Shown here: positions 34,944-44,351 of the stretch, piece after piece
How positions within the stretch are numbered: position 1 is the first letter of the stretch
Layout of the letters: the number at the start of each line of letters is the position of its first letter
Source of the DNA: Fundidesulfovibrio putealis DSM 16056
Lineage (GTDB): Bacteria > Desulfobacterota > Desulfovibrionia > Desulfovibrionales > Desulfovibrionaceae
DNA: 64,000 nt
Assembly (NCBI RefSeq): GCF_000429325.1
Contig: NZ_AUBQ01000006.1
Location: forward strand, 248,001-312,000
Direction: 5' to 3'
The notes under the pieces: model-generated
Seen by the model: the letters and a program-made list of their open reading frames with translations, nothing else
The model's database searches: none
Told to the model about the DNA's origin: nothing
Program-made: the position numbers and the translations under genes

Positions 34944-36584
34944 CTAGGCCGTCCCGGACCTTCTCCCGTGCTGCCAGGCGTCCAGCAGGGCGCGGGCGTC
35001 ATCAATTTCCTTTTCGCGGCGGGCGCCGTCCCAGCCGAGCTCATCGCCCATGATGCGCGCCACTTCCGGCGCGGCCTCCTTGGCGTGCTCCATGTTCAGA
35101 AGTCCCAGCGGCAGCCGCCTGAGCAGGACGTCAGCGACATGGGCGGCCATCTCCAGGCGCACGGCGAAAGCCACTTCCGCACCGATGTAGGGGTGCGCGT
35201 GGTGGATGGGCTCCATGAGGCCGTGGGTGCGGCCTATGGCCAGCACCTTGCCTGCCTCGTCGCCGTAGAGCGCGTGGAGCGATTTGGCCTGCTTCACATC
35301 AAGCCCGTGCCGCCGCGCCAGCTCCTGCCAGCCCAGGGGGACGTAGCCTCTGGAGCCGATAAGGCGCAGGTGGCGCGTGGCGCTCTTGCGGCCGCGTCCG
35401 ATGCCGGAAGCCGCGCAGGCCGAGTCCACGGCGTCCTCGGACATGCTGCGGTAGCTGGTCCACTTTCCGCCGGTGATGGTCACCAGGCCCGTGGGGCTCA
35501 CGTCGATGATGTGGGTGCGGGCCAGCTCCTGGGTGCTGCACTTGCCCGGTGCGAACACCAGGGGGCGCAGGCCGTTCCACACCGCCAGCACGTCCTTGCG
35601 GGTGACGGGCTCGTGCAGATATTTGCAGGCATAGCGCAGGAGGTAGTCCACGTCCTGTTCCGACGGGGCGGGATCGCGTTCCACCACTGCGGGCTCGTCC
35701 GTTGTGCCGAACAGCACGTGCCCCATCCAGGGGATCATGAACAGCACGCGTCCGTCCTCGGTGCTGGGGATCATGAGCGACATGTCCTGGGGGGTGAACC
35801 GGGCGTCCAGCAAAATGTGGATGCCGGAGCTGACCCTCAGCATGTCCCCGGCCCGGGGATCGTCCATGCGGCGTACCGCGTCGGCGAAGGGGCCGGTGGC
35901 GTTGACCACGCACTTGGCGCGGATGGTCCACTCCTCTCCGGTGAGCCGGTCGCGTACCAGCGCCCCCCGGACGCGGCCATCGATCTTGACCAGCTCCAGC
36001 ACCTCAACATGGTTCAGGCAGGCGGCCCCGTGGGCGTTGGCGGTGCGGGCCAGGGACACGGTCATGCGGGCGTCGTTGAACTGGCCGTCGTAATAGATGA
36101 CGGCGGCCACGTAGCCTTCCAGGTCCAGCTGCGGGAAGAGCTTCTTGGCGGTCCGGCGGCTCACCAGCCTGCTGCGCCCAAGCGCCAGCCTCCCGGCAAG
36201 CAGGTCGTAGAGAATCAGGCCGGCGAAGATGTACAAGGCCTGGAACCATGTGGCCACGGGCGTCATCAGGCGGATGGGGTGGGCCAGGTGCGGCGCGTTC
36301 CGGAGCAGGTAGCCGCGCTCGCGCAGCCCCTCGCGCACCAGGTCGAACTGCTCGCGGTCGAACTTCATGATGGCCTTCTCAAGATAGCGGACGCCCCCGT
36401 GGACCAGCTTGGTGCTTTTGCTGCTGGTGCCTTGTGCGAAGTCGTCGCGCTCCACCAGGGCCACGTCCATTCCCCGGGTGGCGGCGTCCAGCGCCACCCC
36501 GCAACCGGTGGCTCCGCCGCCGATTACCAGAATGTCGTACTCGGGGCAGGATTTCAAACGCTCACGCAGTGCTTCCCTGTTCAT
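34944..36584 (-). CDS. glpD: FAD-dependent glycerol-3-phosphate dehydrogenase
   Basis: 546 residues. Oxidises sn-glycerol 3-phosphate to dihydroxyacetone phosphate at the inner membrane and passes electrons to quinone. FAD-binding GxGxxG at the N-terminus (YDILVIGGGATGCGVALDA), the family stretch RDDFAQGTSSKSTKLVHGG and RYLEKAIMKFDREQ, then GHVLFGTTDEPAV and ITGGKWTSYRSMSEDAVD. The C-terminal helical domain is complete. The start chosen is the second ATG (36584), with GAGG 7 bases upstream. The promoter region has conspicuous palindromes (36631-36716). An importer and phosphatase for an organophosphate lie just upstream. Confidence 0.93.
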   Translation of the reverse strand: MNREALRERLKSCPEYDILVIGGGATGCGVALDAATRGMDVALVERDDFAQGTSSKSTKLVHGGVRYLEKAIMKFDREQFDLVREGLRERGYLLRNAPHLAHPIRLMTPVATWFQALYIFAGLILYDLLAGRLALGRSRLVSRRTAKKLFPQLDLEGYVAAVIYYDGQFNDARMTVSLARTANAHGAACLNHVEVLELVKIDGRVRGALVRDRLTGEEWTIRAKCVVNATGPFADAVRRMDDPRAGDMLRVSSGIHILLDARFTPQDMSLMIPSTEDGRVLFMIPWMGHVLFGTTDEPAVVERDPAPSEQDVDYLLRYACKYLHEPVTRKDVLAVWNGLRPLVFAPGKCSTQELARTHIIDVSPTGLVTITGGKWTSYRSMSEDAVDSACAASGIGRGRKSATRHLRLIGSRGYVPLGWQELARRHGLDVKQAKSLHALYGDEAGKVLAIGRTHGLMEPIHHAHPYIGAEVAFAVRLEMAAHVADVLLRRLPLGLLNMEHAKEAAPEVARIMGDELGWDGARREKEIDDARALLDAWQHGRRSGTA

Positions 36585-36630
36585 CTCAAACCTCATTATG
36601 GCACAAGCGACGGCTGTTCAGTGTCGCGTT

Positions 36631-36716
36631 TTGAAAAACATGAACATGCTTTTCAACAATAAATAAATTGTTCTCACGGATTAGGTTCATGAGCCGTATG
36701 AACCTGTTTTGAGAAC
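36631..36716. promoter_or_regulatory. Paired palindromic sites upstream of glpD
   Basis: Site 1, 36631-36656: TTGAAAAACATG and CATGCTTTTCAA around AA, 11 of 12 positions symmetric. Site 2, 36670-36716: AGGTTCAT / ATGAACCT (36683-36705) nested inside GTTCTCA / TGAGAAC. Both lie 47-132 bp before the glpD start in an AT-rich patch. They look like operators for a dimeric repressor (GlpR or the nearby SorC-type regulator are candidates). Confidence 0.5.
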
Positions 36717-37371
36717 GCCACACCAGATGATCCGGGCCGTTCCCGCCGGGCAGCCCGGAGGAGGAAGAGCGTCCAGCAGCGGGACGCGGATCCCTCGGCG
36801 GGCGCATCGGGAGGACATGGTATTCACCCCGACGGCCATGGCCAACGCATGTGCTTTTTTGCTTTTTCAAAAGTTCGATGATTCAGGAGAATGAGCGAAC
36901 TTTGTTGTTTTTTAGATGCACTTTGACAGGACAGAAGTCAACTTTTTTGAACAAAAAGGTTGGTGCAATTACATTTGATCCGGGCGGGACAGGCGTGCAG
37001 ATTCCCGGTCATGATTTTGGAAGACCGGAAGCGAGGGCATTCACCTGAGGACGCCTGAGCGGACATGGAAGGGAGAGTTGGAACGTGGAGGGAGGCTTGG
37101 AAAATCAGTACCTGCCACCATCAGGGCAGCGCGATTGAGCGGTACCGGACTGGGATTCTTGCGGATTCCAATGGGCGCAGGGCAGGAGAACAGCCGCCCT
37201 GCCATAGCCGAGCGCAAGGGCTACGCCAGGAGTCGGAATCGTGATGTTCAGGCTTGCCTGCAAGGAGCGCCCGGAGGAATCAGCCCTCGTGGTTCAGGAA
37301 GTAGAGGCGGGGACTGGTAGGCCCTCTGCAAGCAGGAGCCGGGCCGCATTGCGCGCAGGATAAACCCAGGC
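36717..37371. other. Gene-free interval between glpD promoter and the HAD gene
   Basis: About 650 bp. Short open frames have neither ribosome binding sites nor recognisable protein character. Nothing else seen. Confidence 0.4.
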
Positions 37372-38163
37372 TCAGCGTGCCAGCAGGGCGGCGGCAAGCT
37401 CCGCAAACCCCTCGCCGCCCCTGGCCCTGGTTACCCAGACGGGCGCGGCCTCAAGCTCGGCCCCGAAGTCCATGACGTTGGCCACGCCTACGGAGTTCGG
37501 GAAGAAGGCGAACATGGGGGCGTCGTTGGGGGAATCCCCGGCGAAGACCACGGACTCCCTGATCTCGTCCAGTTCCTGCCTGAAGACCTCGCGGAAGAAG
37601 AGCCGGGTCATGGAAAGCTTGTCGTACTCGCCGAACCAGCCGTTCACGTGGATGGAGCTTATCTTGGCCTGGGCTCCGGCCTGTTCGAAGATTTGCTTCA
37701 CGCGCCGGGCCGCGTTCATGGGGAGGGCGGGCACATCCTCGCAGAAGTCGATGGCCAGATCCGCCTCGCGGTAGGCCTGGTCGGCGGACACGGCCACGCC
37801 GGGTACCTCGGCCAGGATGCGGCGCTCAAGCTCTTTCAGGCGTTTGGCGTCGGCCTGGCGTTGCGGCGCGTCCTTGAAGTAGCGCCGATGCATGCGCCGC
37901 GCGGACTCGTCGTAACGGAAGTAGAAGGCCCCGTTCTCGCCCACCACGCCGTCCACGGGCCACATGCGGGCGATGTGGTCGCACCACCCTGCGGGACGCC
38001 CGGTGATGGGCACGACCAGGAGCCCGGCGGCCCGAAGGTCCTCCAGGGCCTTGTAGGCCGAGGCCGGAAGGCGTCCCTCGCTGGTAAGGGTGTCGTCGAT
38101 GTCCGTCAGCAGGTAGCGGACGCCGCGCCGGACGTCCGCCTGCATATGCTCTATGGGTTTCAT
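37372..38163 (-). CDS. HAD-IIB family phosphatase
   Basis: 263 residues. Motif I LLTDIDDTLT (nucleophile and acid/base Asp), motif II VVPITGRPAGW, motif III lysine near YDKLSMTRLFF, and motif IV VVFAGDSPNDAPMFAFF. The type IIB cap lies between motifs II and III. Relatives dephosphorylate small sugar or polyol phosphates. It lies 7 bp behind the second permease gene of the PhnCDE-type importer, so it probably acts on the imported compound or its product. Confidence 0.88.
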   Translation of the reverse strand: MKPIEHMQADVRRGVRYLLTDIDDTLTSEGRLPASAYKALEDLRAAGLLVVPITGRPAGWCDHIARMWPVDGVVGENGAFYFRYDESARRMHRRYFKDAPQRQADAKRLKELERRILAEVPGVAVSADQAYREADLAIDFCEDVPALPMNAARRVKQIFEQAGAQAKISSIHVNGWFGEYDKLSMTRLFFREVFRQELDEIRESVVFAGDSPNDAPMFAFFPNSVGVANVMDFGAELEAAPVWVTRARGGEGFAELAAALLAR

Positions 38164-38170
38164 GGCCAGA

Positions 38171-38968
38171 CTAGATCAGTTTCTGGCGGATTTTGGTCAC
38201 GAACACTTCGGCCAGCACCACCACGGCAAAGATGCACACCAGCACCAGCGACACCTGGGTCCAGCGGAACATGTTCAGCGCGTCCTCCAGGGAGACGCCG
38301 ATGCCGCCCGCGCCCACCAGTCCGATGACCGCCGATTCGCGCACGTTGATGTCCCAGCGGAACAGCGAGATGCCCCAGAAGGCGGGGGCCACCTGCGGCC
38401 AGTATCCCTTGATGAGGATGCTGGTCCAGGGCGCTCCGGCTGCTTTCAGGGCTTCGATGGGACCGGGCTTGATCTCCTCCAGGGCCTCGCCCAGGAGCTT
38501 GCCGCAGAAGCCGATGGACCGAAAGGCGATGGCCATGGTCCCGGCCAGCGCGCCCGGCCCGAACACGGCGACGAACAGGATGGCCCACACCAGGGTGTTC
38601 ACCGTGCGCGAGGACACCAGGATGAACTTTGCGATCCAGTTGAGCAGCGGAATCTGCACGATGTTCTTGGCCGCCATGACGCCGACAGGCACGGCCATGA
38701 TCAGCGCGACGATGGTGCCCAGGGTGGAGATGTTCAGCGTCTCGATGAGCGCCTTGTGGATGCCCTGCTTGTGGTACGCGCCGAAATCCACGGGCCACAT
38801 GCGGTTCAGGAGGTCCACCACCTGCTTTGGCGCGTCGAAGAGGAAGTCCGGGATGACCTCCACCGTCTTCATGGACACGGCCAGCAGGGCCACCGCCCCC
38901 AGGTAGACGGCGAAACGGGCCAGGCGCTGGGCTCTGGTGAAGCGCTCCCAGTGTCTGTGATCAGTCAT
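38171..38968 (-). CDS. phnE: PhnE-type ABC transporter permease (second)
   Basis: 265 residues, about six membrane segments. Contains the permease coupling motif around EALKAAGAPWTSILIKGYWP and the characteristic VRESAVIGLVGAGGIGVSL near the end. It overlaps the first permease gene by 8 bp. Forms the channel with its paralog. Confidence 0.92.
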   Translation of the reverse strand: MTDHRHWERFTRAQRLARFAVYLGAVALLAVSMKTVEVIPDFLFDAPKQVVDLLNRMWPVDFGAYHKQGIHKALIETLNISTLGTIVALIMAVPVGVMAAKNIVQIPLLNWIAKFILVSSRTVNTLVWAILFVAVFGPGALAGTMAIAFRSIGFCGKLLGEALEEIKPGPIEALKAAGAPWTSILIKGYWPQVAPAFWGISLFRWDINVRESAVIGLVGAGGIGVSLEDALNMFRWTQVSLVLVCIFAVVVLAEVFVTKIRQKLI

Positions 38969-39749
38969 TGAAGACCGCCTTTATTTTGACCGCCAGATAC
39001 TCGCCGATCATGATCAGGCCGATGATGGAGAGCAGGATGGTGCAGAGGAAGTCGTAATCGAAGCGCTGGAACGCCGCGAACAGGGTCCCGCCGATGCCGC
39101 CCGCGCCCACCACGCCGATCATGGTGGAGTTTCGCAGATTGGAGTCGAACTGGTAGGTGGAAAACCCGATGAAGCGGTTGAACACCTGCGGCAGCACGCC
39201 GTAGGTGATCACGCTCATGAAGGGCGCTCCGGCGGCTTTCATGGCCTCGACCGGCTTGAGGGAAATCTCCTCGATGGCTTCCGCGAACAGCTTGCCCACG
39301 AACCCGATGGAAGCGAACACCAGGGTCAGGATGCCCGCCAGCGGCCCGAACCCCACCGCCTTGACGAAGAGGATGGCGAAGATGACCGGATGGAAGGACC
39401 GGCTGAGCGCGATGATTGCCCGCGACGGCCAGGTGAGCCAGCCGGGCATCAGGTTGCGCGCGGCGAGAAATCCCAGCGGCAGCGAGAGCAGTATGCCGAA
39501 GGCCGAGGATATCACCGCGATCTCGACTGTCTCGATGAGGTTGTCCAGCAGCAGGCCCAGCCGTTTCATGCCGGGCGGGAACAGTTCGGACAGGAACTTC
39601 GCGCCGGTGCCCAGTCCGATGACGAACCGCTCCCAGGTGATCTGCAGCTCGCTCAGTGCGTAAAAGCAATAGACCACGAGCAGCAGCCATCCCAGCCTGG
39701 CCCACCAGTTGGGCTTGAAGGGCGTGCGTATGGCGGCGGTGGCGGTCAT
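38961..39749 (-). CDS. phnE: PhnE-type ABC transporter permease (first)
   Basis: 262 residues, about six membrane segments. Coupling motif [20 protein letters not shown] and [20 protein letters not shown], parallel to the second permease. It overlaps the end of the ATPase gene by 4 bp. Duplicate permeases are common in PhnCDEE systems. Confidence 0.92.
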   Translation of the reverse strand: MTATAAIRTPFKPNWWARLGWLLLVVYCFYALSELQITWERFVIGLGTGAKFLSELFPPGMKRLGLLLDNLIETVEIAVISSAFGILLSLPLGFLAARNLMPGWLTWPSRAIIALSRSFHPVIFAILFVKAVGFGPLAGILTLVFASIGFVGKLFAEAIEEISLKPVEAMKAAGAPFMSVITYGVLPQVFNRFIGFSTYQFDSNLRNSTMIGVVGAGGIGGTLFAAFQRFDYDFLCTILLSIIGLIMIGEYLAVKIKAVFND

Positions 39750-40540
39750 GCCAGCCAGTCCTCGCCACCGTAGATGGCCTTGAGGTGTTCCACGGTCAGA
39801 TCCTTGGGCGGCCCGTCAAAGACCACCACTCCCTGGGATATGCCGATGAGCCTGTCGCAGAAGCGCTTGGCCAGCTCCACGTCGTGGATGTTTATGAGCA
39901 CGGGGATGTTCCGCTCTCTGGAGAAGAGGCCCAAAAGCTCCATGATCTCAACGGAGGTCTTGGGGTCCAGGGAGCTGGTGGGCTCATCGGCCATGATGAT
40001 GTCCGGGTCCTGCATGACGGCCCTGGCGATGCCCACGCGCTGGCGTTGGCCGCCGGAGAGGCTGTCGGCCCGCTGGTTGTAGAATTCGCCCAGCCCCACG
40101 TGGTCGATCAGCTCGAAGGCGCGGTCGATGTCCGTCTGGGGATACTTCCTGAGCCACGCCTTCAGGGGCGAGATGTAGCCCAGCCTGCCGCACAGCACGT
40201 TCTCGATCACCGAGAGGCGCTCCACCAGGTTGTACTCCTGGAACACCATGCCGATGTGCCGCCGCGCATGGCGCAGGGCGGTGCCGGAAAGGCTGGCGAT
40301 GTCCTTTCCGCCCACGATGATGCTGCCCCCGGTCGGTTCGATGAGCCGGTTGATACAACGCAGGAGCGTGCTCTTTCCAGACCCGGACGGTCCGATGATT
40401 CCCAGCGTGGTCGCGCCTTGCGCCTCGAAGGATATCCCCTTGAGCACGGGCACGCCGCGCTTGTAGGCCTTCTCCAGGTTCGCCACCGACAGGGAACGGG
40501 GCCTGGCCCCGTTCCCTCCATGATTCTGATTGCTGTTCAT
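39746..40540 (-). CDS. phnC: PhnC-type ABC transporter ATPase
   Basis: 264 residues. Walker [22 protein letters not shown]-loop [20 protein letters not shown], signature [20 protein letters not shown], Walker [14 protein letters not shown] and the switch histidine in [14 protein letters not shown]. PhnC-family ATPases energise uptake of phosphonates, phosphite and some phosphate esters. It starts 7 bp after the binding-protein gene. Confidence 0.94.
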   Translation of the reverse strand: MNSNQNHGGNGARPRSLSVANLEKAYKRGVPVLKGISFEAQGATTLGIIGPSGSGKSTLLRCINRLIEPTGGSIIVGGKDIASLSGTALRHARRHIGMVFQEYNLVERLSVIENVLCGRLGYISPLKAWLRKYPQTDIDRAFELIDHVGLGEFYNQRADSLSGGQRQRVGIARAVMQDPDIIMADEPTSSLDPKTSVEIMELLGLFSRERNIPVLINIHDVELAKRFCDRLIGISQGVVVFDGPPKDLTVEHLKAIYGGEDWLA

Positions 40541-40547
40541 TGAGTAC

Positions 40548-41549
40548 TTATTTCTTTTTGGCGGCCGCTTCTTTTTCCTCTTCCTTCCTCATCCCTTCCT
40601 CGGTGTAGGCGATGCCCAGGGAGTCGTTGATCTCCCGGATGACCGCCCAGTCCTTTTCGTAGGTGACGGGATAGAAGCGGTCGGCGCCGTCGAAGGCTTT
40701 CTTCATGGCGTCGTTGAAACGGTAGGAGTTGAAGGCGTCCACGATCTTCTTGGCAAGTTCAGGGCAGAGCTGGCTCCAGTAGCCAAAGGAAGAGGTGGGG
40801 AACATGGCGCTGCGGTAGATCACCCGCAGGGAGTCCTTCTCCACGCGCCCGGCACTGACCATGCGGTCGTACACGTCGGAGGCCACGGCTGCGGCGTCGT
40901 AGTCGCCGTGGGCCACGCCCATGACGGACTGGTCGTGCTTGCCGGAGTAGACCACGGTGTAGTCCTTGTCGGGGACGAGGCCCAGCTTGGGGAACAGCGC
41001 CCTGGGAGCCAGGTTGCCGGAGTTGGAGGAGGCCGAGGTGTGGGCCAGCTTCTTGCCCTTCAGGTCCTCAAGCTTCTGGTAGGGGCTGTCCTTCTTGACG
41101 ATGACGATCAGGTTGTAGCCCTGGAACTTGTCCTCGTAGCCCTTCACGGAGGTGGGCACGTAGCCGGCCAGGTTCACCGCGAAGCAGGTGGGGCCGGTGG
41201 AGAAGCCCGCGATGTGCAGGCGGCCTGAGCGCATGGCCTCGACCTCGGCGGCGTTGGACTGCACGGAGTAGTACACCACCTTCTTGCCGGTGGCCTTGGA
41301 GAGATATTCCTGGAAGTCGGTGAAGAGGTCCTTGTAGACGGCGGGGTCCTCAACAGGGGTGTAAGTGAAGACGAGCGTGCCGGGGTCCTGGCATTTGCCG
41401 GCCTTGGGGGCGTCGGCGACCAGGTCCTTGTTCTCGTCGCAGTACGCCTTGTCCAGCGCGCCGAGGTTCTTGCAGTCGGTCTGCGCGAAGGCGGCGGAGA
41501 CAGACAGCGACAGGGCAAGCAAAGTCAGCATGACGAAACGTGTGAGCAT
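40548..41549 (-). CDS. phnD: PhnD-type periplasmic substrate-binding protein
   Basis: 333 residues with a signal peptide ([14 protein letters not shown]). Core motifs of the PhnD family: [40 protein letters not shown] and [20 protein letters not shown], the last forming the phosph(on)ate-binding Ser/Thr/Asn loop. The C-terminus is a charged Glu/Lys/Ala tail. The substrate cannot be named from sequence; neighbouring HAD phosphatase and GlpD favour a phosphate ester over a C-P compound. GAGGAGG precedes the ATG. Confidence 0.9.
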   Translation of the reverse strand: MLTRFVMLTLLALSLSVSAAFAQTDCKNLGALDKAYCDENKDLVADAPKAGKCQDPGTLVFTYTPVEDPAVYKDLFTDFQEYLSKATGKKVVYYSVQSNAAEVEAMRSGRLHIAGFSTGPTCFAVNLAGYVPTSVKGYEDKFQGYNLIVIVKKDSPYQKLEDLKGKKLAHTSASSNSGNLAPRALFPKLGLVPDKDYTVVYSGKHDQSVMGVAHGDYDAAAVASDVYDRMVSAGRVEKDSLRVIYRSAMFPTSSFGYWSQLCPELAKKIVDAFNSYRFNDAMKKAFDGADRFYPVTYEKDWAVIREINDSLGIAYTEEGMRKEEEKEAAAKKK

Positions 41550-41567
41550 GAACAGTCCTCCTCGTTT

Positions 41568-41601
41568 GTAACGTTACCTGTTCAGATCGCCTTGAGGCGA
41601 C
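41568..41601. promoter_or_regulatory. Candidate operator between the SorC-type regulator and phnD
   Basis: A perfect 10-bp palindrome GTAACGTTAC (41568-41577) lies directly before the phnD Shine-Dalgarno, and CGCCTTGAGGCG (41590-41601) lies 12 bp further upstream. Both could bind the adjacent SorC-family regulator. Confidence 0.4.
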
Positions 41602-41733
41602 CGTCTCCAACCGTATTCAACAAGCCCTTCCGCGAGTCAGGGCTTTCATGCGACCAGAAACCGACCGAAAAAACGTCTACACCTTGGACACTCTTCACAG
41701 CAACGACCGAAACCATCCCGTTTCCGGAAAGGT

Positions 41734-42702
41734 TCATTGCAACAGCAGGTTCTCCGCAGTGGTCATGTCCGTCACGAAAACGTGCACGTAGCCGCGCTCC
41801 AGCACGGCCCGCAGGATGCGCAGCTTGGCCAGCCCCCCCGAGGCGAGGACGATGTGCGGGACCTTGCAGAGCCCCTCGAAGTCCGGCGACATGCTGCACG
41901 AGTTGACCAGATGGTCGACCACTTCGCCGTTGGCGTCCAGGAAACGGCCAAAAAATTCCCCCACGGCCCCGACCTTGGCCAGCTCCGCGCGCTGCTCGAG
42001 CGTGACCGCACCGAGCGCGATGTTGGTGGCCTGTGCGGAGAGGTCGCCAACGGCAGTGAGGATCATGTCCACCTGGAGGGCCTCCTTGTAGAAGGTCCGG
42101 AACAGCTCCTGGCTGGCGATGGTGTCGCGCACGTGGGGCGAGGAGACGAACATGGGGGCGGCGAGATGGTTGCAGACCTCGGCCTGGAGCTGGCGGGCGA
42201 ACATGGCGGTCGAATCGAACGGGTTCACGGGGCTTTTGGGAACGCCGCCGTAGAGCGAGGTGATGGAGAGGTCCCGGAAGTTGCGGACCACGATTCCGGT
42301 GATGGCCGCGCGCATGGTCTTGCCCCAGCCCACGCCCAGAGACTGCCCGTCCTGGAGGGTGGTGGAGACGTACTCCCCGGCGGGGCGGCCTATGGTCTGG
42401 TACAGGCTGTCGCCGCCCTTTTCGGGGGTGGGGAGCACAATGGCGCGCGCCAGCCCGAATTCGCGCACCAGCCTGCCTTCCAGGTCCACGCACTCCCGGA
42501 ACGCAGTGTTGATGACCACCCGGATGAGCCCCTTCTCCTTGCCGGATTGCAGGAGCCTGTTCACCTTGAGACGGGTAATGCCCAACCGCTCGCCGATCTC
42601 GGCCTGCGTCAGGTCTTCGTTGAAATAGAGCCAGGCTACCCGAGAGAGGAGCTGGTCTTCATTTTCGTCGGCCTGTCCCAAAATTTTGCTCCGAAAATTC
42701 AC
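41734..42702 (-). CDS. SorC-family sugar-binding transcriptional regulator
   Basis: 322 residues. The N-terminal helix-turn-helix is WLYFNEDLTQAEIGERLGIT followed by RLKVNRLLQSGKEKGLIRV. A SorC effector domain follows, with GVGWGKTMRAAITGI, SLYGG and DMILTAVGDLS. SorC regulators respond to phosphorylated sugars. It lies 184 bp upstream of phnD on the same strand and probably controls the importer-phosphatase operon. A weak hairpin (AAGCCCT/AGGGCTT, 41622-41645) lies between. Confidence 0.92.
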   Translation of the reverse strand: MNFRSKILGQADENEDQLLSRVAWLYFNEDLTQAEIGERLGITRLKVNRLLQSGKEKGLIRVVINTAFRECVDLEGRLVREFGLARAIVLPTPEKGGDSLYQTIGRPAGEYVSTTLQDGQSLGVGWGKTMRAAITGIVVRNFRDLSITSLYGGVPKSPVNPFDSTAMFARQLQAEVCNHLAAPMFVSSPHVRDTIASQELFRTFYKEALQVDMILTAVGDLSAQATNIALGAVTLEQRAELAKVGAVGEFFGRFLDANGEVVDHLVNSCSMSPDFEGLCKVPHIVLASGGLAKLRILRAVLERGYVHVFVTDMTTAENLLLQ

Positions 42703-42999
42703 AAAAGTTTATTGGTTGGGAGAATACACGTTCATTACGGTCAATGCAAATACATTTGTTCAGGTATTGATGGGTTTTTCATGTCCTGGGGTGAAGTCAG
42801 GCCGAGCAAAAGATACGAAGAATGCGCGGTACCGGAAGCAGGCCATGCCCGAGCTGCCAGGCGGTTCCGAAAAGGGCGTGCTGTTACCAATGTTGCCTGC
42901 GGCAGAACTGGTGCCCATTCGCCCATGGCTGTCCCGGCGTCTTCAGGGGAGGCACGGGGCAGGTGGGCTGGTGCGAAACCGCCCGGCGCGGTGGGACTC

Positions 43000-43539
43000 C
43001 TATTTCCCCGCAGAGGTCATCCAGTCGATGATTGCCGCGCAGAAATCCGGCAGATCCGCCGGGCGGCGGCTGCTAATCAGGTTGCGGTCGACAACCACGC
43101 TCGCGTCGGCCCAGATGGCTCCGGCGTTCTCCAGGTCGTCTTTCAGCGCGATGCAGGCCGTGCACCTGAAGCCCCTGACGATTTTTGCCGAGATGGGCAC
43201 CCAGCCTGCGTGGCAGATGAAAGCCACCAGCTTGCCCGCGTCGAAGAACGCCTTGGTGAGGGCGAGCGCCTTGGCGTCACGACGGATAATGTCCGGAGCG
43301 AAGCCGCCAGGTATGATCAGCGCGTCGAAATCCTCGGCCTTCATGTCCGCCAGGGTGGCGTCAGCCGTGCAGGGGTAGCCGTTTTTGCCCTTGTAGTCCC
43401 GGCGCAGGGGATCGATTCCAGCCACGACGACCTCGGCCCCGGCTTCCTGCATGCGGAGCTTGGGGTACCACAATTCAAGGTCCTCGTAGGTGTCCGCCAC
43501 CTGAATGAGCACCCGTTTGCCAGCAAGTTGTTTATCCAT
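43000..43539 (-). CDS. DJ-1/PfpI family protein
   Basis: 179 residues. Flavodoxin-like fold: KRVLIQVADTYEDLELWYPK, FDALIIPGGFAPDIIRRD, and the nucleophile elbow LVAFICHAGWVPI with the conserved Cys followed by His. Members include deglycases, glyoxalase III and proteases; which applies here is not determinable. The start ATG 43539 follows AAGGAG; the longer frame runs over that site. Confidence 0.9.
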   Translation of the reverse strand: MDKQLAGKRVLIQVADTYEDLELWYPKLRMQEAGAEVVVAGIDPLRRDYKGKNGYPCTADATLADMKAEDFDALIIPGGFAPDIIRRDAKALALTKAFFDAGKLVAFICHAGWVPISAKIVRGFRCTACIALKDDLENAGAIWADASVVVDRNLISSRRPADLPDFCAAIIDWMTSAGK

Positions 43540-44021
43540 GGTTCGACTCCTTGTCGTTATTCGCGGCTTGTCGGCGCGAGCCAGGAAGAGGTCATTCGAG
43601 CCTGGTTCGGGAGAGAAGGCGTGCGTGCCCAGCCGCGCCTGGATTGTTCTATCCCGGAGGCCCATTTTTTTCCAGCCCCGCACGGCTTGCAGCCTGACAG
43701 CGCATTCTCATCCGGCAGGGCGCCCGTGCAAGCCTGCCGCGAACCTGTGGAACAAGGTCTTGTCTGTCAGGAAAACTTGAAGCCAGACTGTCGGCTGGCT
43801 TTACAGAGTGGGCTTTTGCAGGGGCTTTGTACTGCGCCAACACGCCGAAATAATTTACCGGCGTGTCAACGAACAGATTTTGCATAACGATGTCAGGGAA
43901 ATGCCCGGACAACCTTGAGGCATACCCGAACTCTCTGGCAGAAGGCGTCTGCCTGACAACAACTCAAATTGACCTGGTACTCTTTATGAATTTAACGCAA
44001 AAAATCTGTCAGGAGAGAATG
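43540..44021. other. Intergenic region with an inverted repeat
   Basis: About 480 bp between divergent genes. Contains a perfect 8-bp inverted repeat ACACGCCG / CGGCGTGT (43840-43847 and 43859-43866) with an AT-rich 11-base centre, partly overlapping a TTGACA read on the minus strand. Possible operator for the PfpI gene. No credible gene. Confidence 0.4.
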
Positions 44022-44351
44022 ATGGAAGAGCGTAGGCGTTATGAACGAATCTCCATGGATGATAATTCCGGATATTATGACTACACAATTGAAATAGACG
44101 GAGCATGCTTTCTGGCTATGTTGATGGATATCAGCATTGGTGGTGCGAGGCTCAAACTAAATGATGCCCCTGACAAGAGTACATGTGGAAGAAAGGGGAC
44201 AATAACAAATGAATACTACGCCAAGCCGTACCTGGCTGGGAAGAATTATACGGTAGCCTGGCAAAATGAGTACTACATTGGAGTGTCGTTCGCAGAACCA
44301 CTCATCGGAAGTTACAGGCCGCCATACTTGAAGGACCAGAAATCAAGTTAG
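44022..44351 (+). CDS. PilZ-domain protein (putative c-di-GMP receptor)
   Basis: 109 residues. The two c-di-GMP-binding elements of PilZ are visible: the RxxxR-type EERRRYERI at the N-terminus and the D-x-S-x-x-G motif in LMDISIGGARLKL. The rest is a small beta-barrel ending YYIGVSFAEPL. AGGAG lies 6 bases before the ATG at 44022; an ATG 3 bases earlier is possible. Lower GC than neighbours. Target unknown. Confidence 0.82.
   Translation: MEERRRYERISMDDNSGYYDYTIEIDGACFLAMLMDISIGGARLKLNDAPDKSTCGRKGTITNEYYAKPYLAGKNYTVAWQNEYYIGVSFAEPLIGSYRPPYLKDQKSS

Noticed and set aside
38171-41549. C-P lyase phosphonate degradation locus
   Set aside because: Only transporter genes of the phn type are present; no phnG-M, phnX or phnW-like genes lie in the window.
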